A DNA stretch of 64,000 bases. Source: Porpolomopsis calyptriformis. Its lineage: Eukaryota > Basidiomycota > Agaricomycetes > Agaricales > Hygrophoraceae. The stretch spans positions 744,001 to 808,000 of the forward strand of contig OX621175.1 of NCBI GenBank assembly GCA_951640195.1, written 5' to 3'. The position numbers and the translations under genes are program-made. This document shows positions 35,962 to 47,967 of the stretch, in pieces (position 1 is the stretch's first letter; each line of letters starts with the position of its first letter). The notes beneath the pieces are model-generated. The model was not told where the DNA came from and made no database searches. It was given only the letters and a program-made list of their open reading frames with translations.

Positions 35962-37770
35962 TCAGCCTCCAAATCTAAGGGGTGCAATTCTAAGAAAGGA
36001 TCGCTTGTCCTGCCAAACGTCTGATTCCGGCGTTCTACAAGGGGGGTTTAATTCTGTCCTCAAGTTCGAGCATTGCACAAAAGGCCTCCGTTTGGGGATT
36101 GGGATAGAACGGCGCTGAATTGAGAAGTTAGTCATTCTCAGCGGGGAAGGGGAGCGGAGGACTCACATTGCTGGGATTTAGCATCACCCTCGTTTCCAGG
36201 TCCGGGAGCCGTCATGACGAATGTTTGACAATTTTCGACATCCCGTATCCCATCCGACGGGTCGCATCCCTCATTCCTGACATTTTTCATGACCCAGTCC
36301 AACTCCTTCTTTACCATTTCTCTCGCTTGAGGCTCTTCAGGAAACGGTAGTTGCGCCCGTGTCGTAGAAAAGTACGGATGAAAGGCGCGGGTGATGGCGA
36401 GCCATTCGGGATCGAAAGTCAACTTTGGAAAGCTTCGTTTGCCAGGCTGATGTTCGTCCACGGGTGCGTGTGATGGGAAGTCAATGACCTGTTTCGCAGC
36501 GGTTTACCACACATGCACGCGACCACCGGATCATGCGGGCTCACCTCCAAAAAATCTCTTCTTGGAAGACACTTATCCAGGGCGAGAAACCTGGTTTCTA
36601 TCGATGGTAGCGGGGGCAGCGGCGGGGGCATAACGTCTTCTTCCTCGTCATCGAGAGCAATCTCATCGGGGTTTCGAGGAACAGCGACGGCTGCGAGCGG
36701 CTCGGAGACCTCCTCCGGAGATGGCACTTGTTCCTCGTCAAAGTCGTCAACTTCGATCGCGATTTCGTCGGGATTTTGAGCGCGAGTAGACTCGCAGGTT
36801 GGTTGGGCTGCAAGTGGGCCACCTTTGTGGACGACTGTTGCCTCGAATCGGACATGTAGGTGGGCAGAGAACCACCATTGAGGTTGCAGGGTCATCAAAA
36901 GGGCCATAAGAGGTGGTGCACCCAGCTCCCCCGTGTTAATATTTTCGCGGAAGAAAGGTTTCCGGCGGAGAAGGCCCCTAAGGTCACCGTAGTGTTCGAT
37001 GGACTGAGGCCAATCGTGGGATAAGAAAATTTGAGGCGACGAGAGCTAGATTGTATAAGGAAGAATTGCGAGGGTGGTGGAAACAATGACATACTAGTGA
37101 CAGTCTCCGGACATTAAATTCCCGAATGTGATAAATGCTGCGCAATGATCCATGATCATATGGCAGTTTCTCCCAGTTTCCTGGGGTGTATCAGCCAAGG
37201 TGATGAAACCAGCATAATGTGGGCGTACCCCGTCGAAAGTCGTGCGGTTTAAAGATTCCGGAGGCACCTGCGATGCGAATTCCGTTCACCTGTACACAAC
37301 CAGCATGACCAAGAAAGTAAATGTTGGGTGCCACCCAACCCCCATGGTATCTTCTGATAGTGAGATGCGTCAAGGGTTAGAGTTTCTGATACTCACAGTT
37401 CCCAGAAATAATTCGAGGCCTCATGGTTGCCACCGATAACGATGGTCAAGATCGGAGCACTCTTTTCCCCCGTGTAGTACCTGAATGAAGTTGTAACCCT
37501 ATCCGATCTAGATGGCGGTAACATTACTTATGAAAGTCGCCAAGTTGCCTGTATTTCGCAGGAACGGCCATACACTGCAAGTCCTGATGATTCCGTATGG
37601 CTTCGAAATCGCCGCACACGAGCAAGAGATCGACAAGATAATTGTGCCTGGACTCCAAGTCCTGGATATGACTGTAGATATCGTCCAGTTGGCCATGACA
37701 GCAGCCTTCAACGGCGATCTAACGTGACTGTCAATCGAGCCAGGCAACATAACGATCTCTGTACCTTCAT
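35962..37770 (-). CDS. DBR1: RNA lariat debranching enzyme
   Basis: Metallophosphoesterase that hydrolyses the 2'-5' bond of intron lariats in the nucleus. The start codon lies in a 6-nt coding exon (37765-37770, Met-Lys), spliced over a 46-nt intron to 37528-37718 ([28 protein letters not shown]), then 37397-37480 ([22 protein letters not shown]), then from 37353 ([31 protein letters not shown]). Later exons give the Dbr1-specific [18 protein letters not shown] and [18 protein letters not shown], and the C-terminal [18 protein letters not shown]. The metal ligands expected for Dbr1 (CCHG, GD, GNHE, SAHLH) are all visible. An acidic linker of about 60 residues ([16 protein letters not shown]) separates the last conserved blocks. 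It is divergent from the G-alpha gene, with about 260 bp shared. Confidence 0.93.
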
Positions 37771-37789
37771 TTTGATGCGGTTAGAATCA

Positions 37790-37850
37790 AGTCGTGCCCT
37801 CGACAGATTCACAGGTCGTGCCCTCGACAGGTTCACGAGCCGTGCCCAGT
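37790..37850. repeat. Short tandem repeat in the DBR1/G-alpha divergent promoter
   Basis: Two and a half copies of a ~21-bp unit (tcgtgccctcgacagrttcac), the last imperfect (gccgtgcccagttcac). It lies just upstream of the DBR1 start codon. Confidence 0.65.
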
Positions 37851-38034
37851 TCACACCGTTCGTCATCGTCAGGCACTCAGACCGTGCCCGCAACACGTGG
37901 TTGTGGCTATGCCTTGTCCTCCCAGGGCTAAGCCGGCAACGACCGCGATCGTCGATGTGTGTGCCTGAACTTGCATTCCTCCTTGTCTTGGCCATAGCGG
38001 GATGACGATGCTCATCCCATCGCGAACGCTAGTT

Positions 38035-40398
38035 ATGCCCAAGAACGCTCTTGACGACCCTTTTGACGCTATTCTTAGGCCTCCTCCAGATGAATCACCC
38101 GAGGAGAAAGCGATTCGAGTCGCACGAGAGGAAGAGGCTAAGCGTGTTAGCCAGGCCATCGATGATTCCATCAAAGCAGAGCGTCAGTTGCGGAAAAAGA
38201 GACGCATAGTCAGGCTGCTGCTACTTGGGCAAAGCGAGTCCGGTGAGTACCGTTCTCCTTGTACCAATATAATCTGTAATTCGTTTGTAGGAAAATCAAC
38301 AACCTTGCGGCGTGAGATTTGGCGTCTTTGACATCCGTAAATCGCTGAAATTTTTGCAGAGTTCCAGCGTCTATACACACCCAATGCCTTTCGTCAAGAG
38401 CGTATTCTCTGGCGCGCAGTCATCCAACTCAATCTTGTCCGCTCCGTCCGCACCATCCTCGATGCTATCTCCTCCCCAGTACGCGGCACCACATGTCCAC
38501 ATGGGAACACCCCCATTCGCCGTTCCCGCCGTTCTCTCACCTTCCGCGATCCCCCCCGCGACCCCCACAATGGACCGCTTCCCGAGGACTTCGACCAGAT
38601 GAACGCGAGTTCGAGTTCACGCCGCCTTGAAGACATACCCAAGCGGACAAAAAAGCGTAGCAACGATTTTCATTATTGCAATGACTGTCATGACTATGAC
38701 TCCTCCTCATCGGATTCATCCTTTCTTTCCCCCGAGCTCGAAGCCGTGAAGATGCGATTGCTCCCTATCCGCCATATCGAATCGCTCCTCATAGCCAAGC
38801 TCGTCCCCCCCAATGAAGACGAGCCAGCGCACATGGGTAAGGGCACGGATACCGGGTCCGAGATAGGGTCGAGTTGGAGGAATCAGGAGGTTTTTGTTAG
38901 GCCCGGACGGTGTTGGAAGGGTGAACTGGCGAGGAATTCTGGGATACTGGTTCATCCCAACGAGGATGCGAATGAAACTACAGTGGCACGGCGGTCGGCA
39001 TCCCAAGAGTTGGAAGTGCCTGATGAAGCACAAGAGGTACTTCATGCTTGCAGGCGGGACATAAAGCAACTCTGGCAGGATCCTAGTGTGCGGAACATAC
39101 TAAAGCTGAAGAAGATAAGGCTGGAAGAGGTTCCTGGGTTGTGAGTCCGCTATATCGGTGAGGAGCGTCAAATCAATTTGCATCCCATTGTAGTTTCTTG
39201 GATCATCTTGAACGGGTAACGTCTCTGCGGTACATGCCTACCGATGGTACGCCGCCTTCCTTATCCTGCAACCCATTATTTAACGCGATATCCAACAGAT
39301 GACGTCCTGAGGGCTCGACTAAAGACTATTGGTGTTTCGGAGTACAGGTTTGAGATGGAGGTGGCTGCTGGAAGGCAGAGTGGACCGGAGTGGCGGATCG
39401 TAGATGTTGGTGGATCAAGAAGTCAGGTGTGTCTGATCCCACCTCGCTTAACATCTGTTCGCTGACAACGAGTAATTGAAATAAAGCGTCGTGAGTTATC
39501 ACTCTTTTTTTTTACAGTGCTTAATAATCCATCTTACGGATTCCCAGCAACTTGGGTTCCATTTTTTGACAACGGTCAGTTTTCTCGTTGTTGGGTGACA
39601 TCTCTTGTATGTTCTGACGATTAACCTTGGTGAGCAGTTGACGCCATAATATTTTTGGCGCCAATATCCAATTTTGACCAGGTACTAGCGGAAGATAAGA
39701 CAGTGAATCGGCTAGTGCGCTCCTCCTTTTGTCTTTTTCTTTTCTCCTAGCAGTCTAATGTTCCCTTCTATCTCCCTTGGGATGTCTCACTTTCATTTTG
39801 CATCCCCCGGATAATAGGAAGACACTGTCATTCTCTGGAAGGCGGTCTGTTCGAACAAGCTTCTTGCAAACGTCCACCTTGTACTCTTTCTCAACAAGTG
39901 CGACATTCTCGATGCCAAACTTAAGAGTGGTGTCAATGTCGCAAAGTATGTAAGAAGTTATGGAGATAGAGGTAACGATGTTGAGACTGTATCCAAGTGT
40001 GAGTTTTTATACTTTTTTCGAATGGTGGACGCCAACAGGCATCGCATTATGATATGCGGGGTGAGGCGAGATTACTGATTAGATTCTCTATTATCGACTT
40101 CCCCCCCTTTGGGATCTAGATTTAAGAAGTAAATTTAGCGCTATTCACCGAGAGTTCTCTCCAAACCCCCGGAAGTTTTATGCGTTTTGCACCTCTGTTA
40201 CGGTATGCTTGTTATTCCTCCTTGTGCCCACCGACTTATAGATTTCACATGACCCAGGACACAGCGACGACCGCAGGGATCCTTGCAAGTGGTGCGTCAC
40301 TTTTTCCTCCCATTATTCCTGCTCATTCGTACTCAGTGGAATCCACAGTGCGGGACATGGTCGTCCGGCAAAACCTCAAACAGTCCCGGATGTTGTGA
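38035..40398 (+). CDS. G-protein alpha-like subunit, extended, catalytic Gln replaced
   Basis: Multi-exon gene; ATG 38035 or an in-frame ATG at 38002 could start it. Stop at 40396-40398. Motifs in order: LLLLGQSESGKSTTLR (P-loop, split by an intron near 38242), an unusually long helical insertion of roughly 150-200 residues rich in Ser/Arg, the switch I region DDVLRARLKTIGVSEYRF with its Arg and Thr, switch II DVGGSRSQRRAW, FLAPISNFDQ, LFLNKCDIL (NKxD), FCTSVTDTATTAGILAS (TCAT equivalent) and the C-terminus QNLKQSRML. In canonical G-alpha proteins DVGGQR supplies the glutamine needed for GTP hydrolysis. Here it is Ser. The protein also lacks a clear N-terminal MGCxxS acylation signal. It likely belongs to the expanded G-alpha-like families of Agaricomycetes. 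Confidence 0.85.
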
Positions 40399-40788
40399 AT
40401 CGCAATTATGGCTATCGCCGTCTTTTTCTCTCATTGGATTCTGAAATTTTTACAAGTTTGGTCCTTCCTACTGCACCCCACCCTTATGCTCATCCCAGCC
40501 CCACTATGGAATATCACCAGTACCCCCCGGATTAATCCCTCATTTCAAATAGGACATCTATACTCTGCATGCTGTCATCTCCTTACGTTCCGGCTTATGC
40601 ACATGTTAAACTTGTACATGCTTTTAACACGACATTCCCCGTTGTACCATTTTCAAACCTGCATTGTATGTCCGACGTATCCATCGGATACATTCGGGTC
40701 CCTCCAAACTTCGAGAGCAAGTGCACGAGACAAAGTCCTGGAAAATCAGTGACCTATGTCCTGAGTTCCCTTTGCTGGTACAATAAAC
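40399..40788. other. Intergenic, promoter of the aspartate kinase gene
   Basis: Follows the G-alpha stop codon and precedes the aspartate kinase start. No coding exon supported. Confidence 0.45.
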
Positions 40789-42984
40789 ATGTCTCAATCG
40801 TCCTCGTCAAATTCCTCCCAATCCTCACTGATGTTATCGTCCCCTGACTCTGAGCAGCCACCAGCCACTCCCCCAAATCTCCACCAGAACACTACTCACC
40901 CTACTTCGAAATGGCTAGTTCAGAAATATGGTGGCACAAGCGTTGGGAAGTTTCCTTTGAAAATAGCTCAAGACATTGTCTCGTGCGTGTCAACTGTCAT
41001 CTCTAAAAACAGCGAATCACAGCCCCTTCAGGAACTACATCGACCAACATAAAGTCGCCGTCGTATGTTCAGCTCGTTCTGGATCAACCAAATCGCTTGG
41101 CACCACGAGTCTTCTCTTGCAGGCTGCTTCTGAGGCGTTGAAGAGGTCGCCTAGAAATGGAGTTACTCCCGGGGCTATGAGCCCGATGGCGGGAAGAATA
41201 TCCACGCAAAAGGGCACAATGTCTCCACCGGAGTGTTCAGAGTGCCCAAGCCCGCTTCCCCGAATGCACATTTCTCGCTCAGTCTCGCCAGCAGGACGCC
41301 CAGCGCTCACGAACTTGACCCCAATACAATCGGACAAAACTGTTCCCGAGTTTTACGCCACCGTGGATCTCATTCGGCTAGAGCACCTTAACGCAGCGAA
41401 AGCGTCCGTCCGAGATCCAGAGATTTTGAACGACCTGGAAGCTGAAATAGAAAAGGATTGCGAATGGTTACGAAGCTTTTTGTTCGCAGCCAAGGTGAGT
41501 GATGGATACCAGCGCTCCGTTCTCAACCATGGTAACATTTATTCCGTGTAGGTCATAAACGAGATCTCCCCTCGATCCAAGGATAGTATTGTTGGTCTGG
41601 GGGAGAGGATGGCCTGTAAGATCATGGCGGCTGTACTTCGGGACCAGGCGCGCTCAGTTCTTCTGTGAACGGATGAATAAATTTCACGATCAAGTGTTGT
41701 TTCTTAGGGTATCGATGCAGAATACGTGTCCCTGGAAAATATCGTGCCTGCTGTTGACGACGGCGACGAACTTGCCGACCAAACATTGGACCAGGCATTC
41801 TATGATCGCTTAGCATTTGCTCTGGCTGAACGTATCAGCCAATGTAGCTCTAGGGTGCCCGTCGTCACAGGTAAGTTTGGTTCTTGTCACTATCGCTTTA
41901 CTTGACATAATAAACACATGTTATTCACAGGGTTTTTCGGCCCAGTCCCTGGGTCGTTGCTTAGCCAAATTGGAAGGGGATATACAGACCTTCTTTCTGC
42001 AGTGCTGTCTGTCGGCCTGCAAGCCGCAGAACTGCAAATATGGAAGGAGGTCGATGGCATATTCACTGCGGATCCACGAAAAGTACCAACTGCTCGTCTC
42101 ATTCCCGTGATCTCTCCAGACGAAGCGGCAGAGCTGACATATTACGGCAGTGAAGTTGTTCACCCGTTTGCTATGGAGCAGGTTCGTCTTTCGCCATCCT
42201 GTTTACGGTGTAATAGCTAAATGAGTCTATTGGACATGGTTCAGGTTATCCGAGAAATGATTCCCATTAGAATTAAGAACGTTAGGAACCCAAATGGCGG
42301 CGGGACTGTCATCTACCCTGATTGTGATACTGGCGTTACCTCAATTCCAAGCGAGTGCCACCCTACATCGGGCTTCCTAGGACCGGAATCGTTCGCTTCA
42401 CCCCTCCAGTTCGTTCATGGCGACGAACACAAGAAAAGGAAGCTCCCTACCGCCGTCACCATCAAGGAACATATGATTGTGTTGAACGTAAACTCCAACC
42501 GTAAGAGCGTCTCACACGGATTTTTGGCCGGAATTTTTGGAACATTAGACCGGTTTGGTGTCGTGGTGGATTTGATCAGCACAAGCGAGGTCCACATAAG
42601 CATGGCCATCGAGGGCTCACTCTCGAAGAAAAACCTCGATCGGCTAGTCGGAGATTTGAAAAAGAGCGGCGAGGTGCGCTTCGACCATACGGGGTTTATA
42701 GTTTCGGTCTTTTTTTTTATTTAATTGCGCAGGTCTCAGTTCATCACGAAATGGCGATTCTCTCCCTCGTCGGCAAACATATGCGAAACTTGTTGGGAAT
42801 CGCTGGTCGCATGTTCACCACCCTGGCGGATGGAAATGTTAATATCGAGATGATCAGTCAGGGCGCGAGTGAGATCAACATTTCGTGTGTAATAGAAGGC
42901 AGGGATGCGGTCAAGGCGCTCAATTTGATTCATCAGAGTTGCTTGCAAATCAAGCCTGGGGGTCTCAATGGATGGGGGAGTTAG
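40789..42984 (+). CDS. HOM3: Aspartate kinase (aspartokinase), threonine/methionine pathway
   Basis: Phosphorylates L-aspartate, the first step toward homoserine, threonine and methionine; cytosolic. Start at 40789 (a Ser-rich N-terminus), then the signature WLVQKYGGTSVGKFPLKIA and VAVVCSARSGSTKSLGTTSLLLQAA. A Ser/Pro-rich insertion follows. Further conserved parts: VPVVTGFFGPVPGSLLSQIGRGYTDLLSA, LQIWKEVDGIFTADPRKVPTA, and SPDEAAELTYYGSEVVHPFAMEQ. Two C-terminal ACT domains (ITIKEH/VLNVNSNRKS ... and LSLVGKHMRNLLGIAGRMF) mediate end-product feedback. Introns fall near 40985, 41495-41550, 41870-41930, 42183-42245 and 42670-42735. The end of this gene seeds the tandem duplication that follows. 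Confidence 0.92.
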
Positions 42985-43450
42985 CGGTTGATGTCCGGCA
43001 TCAATATTTTTTGGCAGTTGGTCAAGGCCGTGGCGGGGATGCTGGCCGGGTCGCTATTGTTACCACCATTTTAGGCATATTCTTCCAATCTACTCATTTT
43101 CGAAAAGCTTTCTTCCTAATACTCTATCCAGAGTTTCTACCGCATCAAACTCGTTCTCGAAAATGGCTGGCGATCAAGTGGAGTTTAGCATTTCCAAGTT
43201 GGTTGATACGCGAAGACGAATCGAAGAGTCAGTCTTGCTGATGAATGTCACCTGGCTTCCTCGACCCTTACGGACTCTACCGGAATTATACTCGCCGATC
43301 ATCGATCAAATTTCAAAGTGGGGTTTTACCACGTGACTTGCGGGGATTTCGTCCAGTTGGGATGGGTTGGCAGCTATTAACATTTTACGGCTAAAATTGA
43401 TGATTTAAATTCGCAGAGCAAGCGGCAAGATCCACCGGCTACTCGCACAA
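42985..43450. other. Intergenic, left arm of a tandem duplication
   Basis: Contains gatgaatgtcacctggcttcc and similar strings repeated at 45600-45650. No supported gene. An ATG-initiated frame near 43163 (MAGDQVEFSISKL) is not conserved in the second copy. Confidence 0.45.
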
Positions 43451-45153
43451 ATGAACTTCCTAGTTACGCAGGTGGAAAGCGTTAGAATCCTCCATTATTG
43501 TCAATGTCAGTGTTTCTCCTTCTCTTTTCCGCGACTACCGAGTTCCAACACTCAGCGGTACACGCTATTTTTGATCTTTGTCCTATATTTTTGTGCTTCC
43601 CACCACTAACGCGTAGAGATGCAGTGTCGGCTACGACTATTGTTATCTATGACCACTGTAAGTGTAGGTCTCCCCTTATTTCTTCCCATATTGATCTGTT
43701 CATCAGTACTCACTCTTGGCTTAGAGGTGCGTCGCGCCACTCTGTTCATCCTCATTTACCATCTCATTCATGCCTTTCTGAACTCCAGGTTCAATATATA
43801 TGGGTTCGTGGCGACGTATTTCCACATTGCCTGCGCCTCAAACATTTAACCCTGCGATCAGAACGCGCGATGGTCGAGCTCTAAATTTTTGTTCCTTTGT
43901 GTAACCGACTGAATCCTTTGTCCACATTTCAATATCATTAATTTTCATTGGTTCCCAGAACCGATATATCGGACATCTCATTATCCTGTAAGCTTTTCAC
44001 ATCTCTATTTTGTTTGCTCTCATCTTGCACCACCAGATCATTCGCGATTGGTCAGTGTTTAGAATCATTTGTGCGAACCCAATAAGGCGTCTCAATATCA
44101 GGATCATAGTATATTTCAATCCCAACCCAACCCCAAAGGTCACTTTTGTTCTTGCTGTCAACCTCACTTTCTCCTCATCTTATTTCATCTCACAGTTGTA
44201 CGCATGGACTAAATCGTCTTTAGTTTCCCATGTTGATAGGTTCATTTTTCAAGTTGCGCGATTGGCATCATATTTACCCAATGGTTCACTTCTGCGATTG
44301 TATGGACAACGCAAGGTTGGCCCAATTTCCCAGATATGGTTGTCCATTATATCACATGGCCTCCCGCCAGTTATTTTGATGTATAGGATCCGTGCCATGT
44401 TTGGAGGGTCAAGGACCGTCACCAACGCTATAGTTGGTTGTTTTGTGGTTGAAGTCATCCTCATGCTATGGATAGTTATGGAAAACCAGATCCTTTTTCG
44501 AGGTCCGTTTGAGTTGCAATCATTCTTGTCGCGGCCATGTTTTCAAGCCCGTTCGTTGACTCTCATAATTGCAACTCCCAGGAGTGGTTATGTTGGCACC
44601 CACCGGCAACAACATTTGTGCGATCAGACACCTCCTTCCATACAAGTTTGCTTACTGGATTCCCGTCATCTTGTTCGAGCTTCTTCTGTTCTGCCTTGCG
44701 CTCTACATCTTCTGGAATGACCTTCTTGAACGCCGTCGGTTGAGCCCATGGAGCCAGGTCTCGTTGCTAAGATTGCTTGTAAGGGATAACATCCAATACT
44801 TCTTTATGTAAGTTGATTTTTCTCCTGGACGCTGGCCGATTTAACAGGTTCACGTCGCAGCTCGCTACTCACCTACACTGCTACTTTAACTATTTGGGCG
44901 CAGGCCCCTCCGGTAAGTTTCTTCTCATTCGTGATTGTTTTCACCCAAAGGAACGCTTCTCATACCAAAACTCAAGCTGACGTGGTGGCAAATCCCGGCA
45001 TATTATTCGTACAATGGGACAACGATACTTGGATGTCGACTCATTCTCAACCTCTGCGAGGCGTTCTACACCCAGTTTCCGAGCGTAAGGCAAGCATCGC
45101 TTTGGGAATCGTACTGTATTGAGGATTCTGCTACCGGACAAGAGAAGGCCTGA
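43451..45153 (+). CDS. DUF6533 seven-helix membrane protein, copy 1
   Basis: Probable start at 43451 (MNFLVTQVESVRI). Splicing gives the DUF6533 hallmark AVSATTIVIYDHLLTLGLEVQYIW (assembled from exons near 43620, 43708 and 43788). Hydrophobic helices follow: a MYRIRAMFGGSRTVTNAIVGCF loop-helix unit, FAYWIPVILFELLLFCLALYIFWNDL, SLLRLLVRDNIQYFF, and the C-terminal TILGCRLILNLCEAFY, ending at 45153. The layout resembles fungal GPCR-like DUF6533 proteins, whose ligands are unknown. A 1-bp loss near 44516 relative to copy 2 is compensated by a 4-bp gain downstream, so a stretch of about 15 residues is recoded without losing the frame. Exon borders are approximate. Confidence 0.72.
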
Positions 45154-45302
45154 GAATGGCCCAAGCTGCTCCATGAAATTAAAAGTATGGACACAAGTAT
45201 ATACCGAATCCTGGAGAGGCAGATTTCTCCTGCGACTGTGAGTGGTAAACGCATAGAAATACATAAAATCGTGTAACGCAGTCCGTACTTTGTGTAATAG
45301 AA

Positions 45303-45360
45303 GATTGCGGTCAACGCGCTCAATTTAATTCATCAGAATTTACTTGCAAATCAAGCCCAG
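45303..45360 (+). pseudogene. Duplicated tail of the aspartate kinase last exon
   Basis: gcggtcaacgcgctcaattt and following bases match the final aspartate kinase codons (42908-42965) with a few changes. It marks the left end of the second duplication unit and carries no functional gene. Confidence 0.8.
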
Positions 45361-45831
45361 GGGTCTCGGGAGTTAACATGTTGATGCTCGGCATCAATAT
45401 TTTTTTGGCAGTCGTGGGTCTCTATTGTTATCACCACTTTAGGTAACAATCTTCCAACCTACTTGCTTTCGAAAGCTCTCCTCCAATATTCTATCCAGAG
45501 TTTCTACCGCGGGTGGCGATCAAGTGGTATTACCATTTTGCTTGTCGATCACGTTGGAATGCTGGCATTCTCGGTGTACAGGTGCCAAGTTGGTTGATAC
45601 GTGAAGGCGCACCAAAAAAGTCAGTTCCACTGATGTATGTCACCTGGCTTCCTCAACCCTTACCAGAACCTATACTCACCGATCATCGATCAAAGTCGGC
45701 TTTTTACCACGCGACATGGATGTCGTCAAGATGGAATGGGTTTAACATGGTTGGAAGCTAACATTTTATGGCTAAAATTAATGATATAAGTTCGCAGAGC
45801 GAGCGGCAAGGCCGCCTGGCCACTCGCACAA
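45361..45831. other. Intergenic, left arm of duplication unit 2
   Basis: Parallels 42985-43450 with many substitutions and small indels. No supported gene. Confidence 0.45.
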
Positions 45832-47519
45832 ATGAACGCCCAGGTTGCGCATGTGGAAAACGTCAGACTCGTCCATTACTGTCAACGTCAGTGTTTTTTT
45901 TGTTTCTCCTTCTCTTTTCTTCAACTACCGAGTCTGGACACTCACTGGTGCACGCTATTTTCGTTCTGCATTCTATATGTCCGTCCCTCCCACCACTAAC
46001 GCTTAGAGATGCAGTGTCGGCTACGACTATTGTTATCTATGACCACTGTACGTGTAGGCCTCCCTCTCATTTCCTCCCATATTGATCCGTCCTTCAGTGC
46101 TTACTCTCGGCTTAGAGGTGCGTCTCGTCGCTCTGGGCACCCTCTTTTTCCATTTCGTTCATGCCCTTTTAACCTCCAGGTTGAATATATCTGGGTTCGT
46201 GGAGACGTGTATCCACATTACTTGCGTCTCAAGCATTTAGTCTTGCTATCAGAACTCGCGATGGTCGAGCTCTAAGATTTTATTCCTTTGTGTAAGCAGC
46301 TGAACACTTTGTCCACATCTCAACATCAATCCGTTCTTAGAACCGATATATCGGACATCTCATTATCTTGTAAGCTTTTCGCATCACCTTTTTTCGTTTG
46401 CTCTCATCTTGCACCACTAGATCACTCGCGCTCGGTCAGTGTTTAGAATCCTTTGTGCGAACCCAATAAGGTGTCTCAACATCAGGATCATAGTATATTT
46501 CAATCCCAACCCAACCCCAAAGGTCACTTTCATTCTTGCGGTCAACCTCACTTCTCATCTTATTTCATCTCACAGTTGTACGCATGGACTAACTCCTCTT
46601 CAATTTCCCATGTTGATTGATTGATTTTTCAAGTTGTGCGATTGGCGTCATATTTATCCAATGGTTCACTTCTGCGATCGTATGGACAACACAAGGTTTG
46701 CCCAACTTCCCCAATATTGTTGTTGATAATATCACATGGCCTCCCGCCAGTTATTTTGATGTATAGGATTCGTGCCATGTTTGGAGGATCAAGGACAGTC
46801 ACCAACGCTATAGTTGGTTGTTTTGTGGTTGAAGTTATCCTCATGATATGGCTAGTTATGGCCAATCAACTCATTTTTCAAGGTTCGTTTGAATTTGCAA
46901 CCGTTCTCGTCGCAACCATGTTTTCAATTTCGCTAACTCTCATAATTGCAACTCCCAGGAGAGGCTATATTGGCGCCCGCCGGTAACAACATTTGTGCGA
47001 TCACACACGTCCTTTCATACAAGTATGCTTACTGGATTCCTGTCATCGCGTTCGAGTCTCTTCTGTTCTGCCTCGCGCTCTACATCTTTCGGAAGGACCT
47101 TCTTGCCCACCGTCGGTTGAGACCGTGGAGCCAGGTCTCGTTGCTAAACTTGCTAGTAAGGGACAATATCCTATACTTCTTTATGTAAGTTGATTATGGT
47201 CCTGCACGCTGACCAATTTAACGAGTTCATATCGCAGCTCACTAGTCACCTACACTGCCACTTTAAGTGTTTGGCTTAACGCTCCGGTAAGTTTTTTCTC
47301 TTTCGTTCGCGCAAAGGAACGCTTTTCATACCAAAATTCAAGCCGACGTGGTGGCAAATCCCGGCATATTATTCGTACAATGGGACAACGATACTTGGAT
47401 GCCGACTCATTCTCAACCTCTCCGAGGCGTTCTATACGCAATTTCCAAGTGCAAGGCAAGCATCGCTTTGGGAATCGCATTGTATTGGCAATTCTGCTAC
47501 CAGACAAGAGGATGCCTGA
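45832..47519 (+). CDS. DUF6533 seven-helix membrane protein, copy 2
   Basis: Start at 45832 (MNAQVAHVENVRLVHYC), stop at 47517-47519. Same exon plan as copy 1: TTIVIYDHC before an intron, GLEV then EYIWVRGDVYPHYLRLKH, MYRIRAMFGGSRTVTNAIVGCF, FATVLVATMFSISLTLIIATP, YAYWIPVIAFESLLFCLALYIFRKDL, SLLNLLVRDNILYFF, TILGCRLILNLSEAFY. Roughly 85-90% identical to copy 1 by eye, differing mainly by substitutions. The membrane helix FATVLVATMFSISL is better formed than its counterpart in copy 1. Ligand and signalling partner are unknown. The G-alpha-like gene 5-8 kb upstream is a neighbour, not proof of a link. Confidence 0.72.
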
Positions 47520-47967
47520 GAATGGCGCAAACCGCTCCACGTACATAAGTATATACTGAGTCTTGGAGTTTCTCCTGCGATCGCACCTACGCTTTCTCGT
47601 GATGTATTTTGTTCAGAGCCTCCATAAATTGTGTCTGGGGTATATATTATGTACAACTCAATGATCATCCTCTCTGTACCTGTTCGTTTTCATGCAACCG
47701 TCCCAGCTATTTTCTTTCATGTCATTCGAGCCCAGTATTATCGAATACCTCAAGTCAACCAGTTTTATGAAAACGTTTGAAGAGCAAACGGGAAACTTGA
47801 AAAATGAGCAAAGTTACCCTCGTTCCCGTATAGAGTGGTATCAGTGCATTTCCGGAGGGGGATAGACCCCTAACTGCGGAGTGGTTTTATTTGTTGATGT
47901 TGTCTATCACCGTCGGATACAAACAACACCATACCGACAAAGGCTGTTGCACAACGTTCGTTACACA
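47520..47967. other. Intergenic, exomer gene promoter
   Basis: No coding exon supported before the ATG at 47968. Confidence 0.4.

Noticed and set aside
38599..39144. A separate gene for the Ser-rich frame within the G-alpha locus
   Set aside because: It continues the G-alpha helical-domain insertion in frame with the P-loop exon upstream and switch exons downstream.
43163..43240. ATG-initiated frame MAGDQVEFSISKL before DUF6533 copy 1
   Set aside because: The equivalent stretch in the second duplication unit lacks the ATG and the frame, so it is probably not coding.
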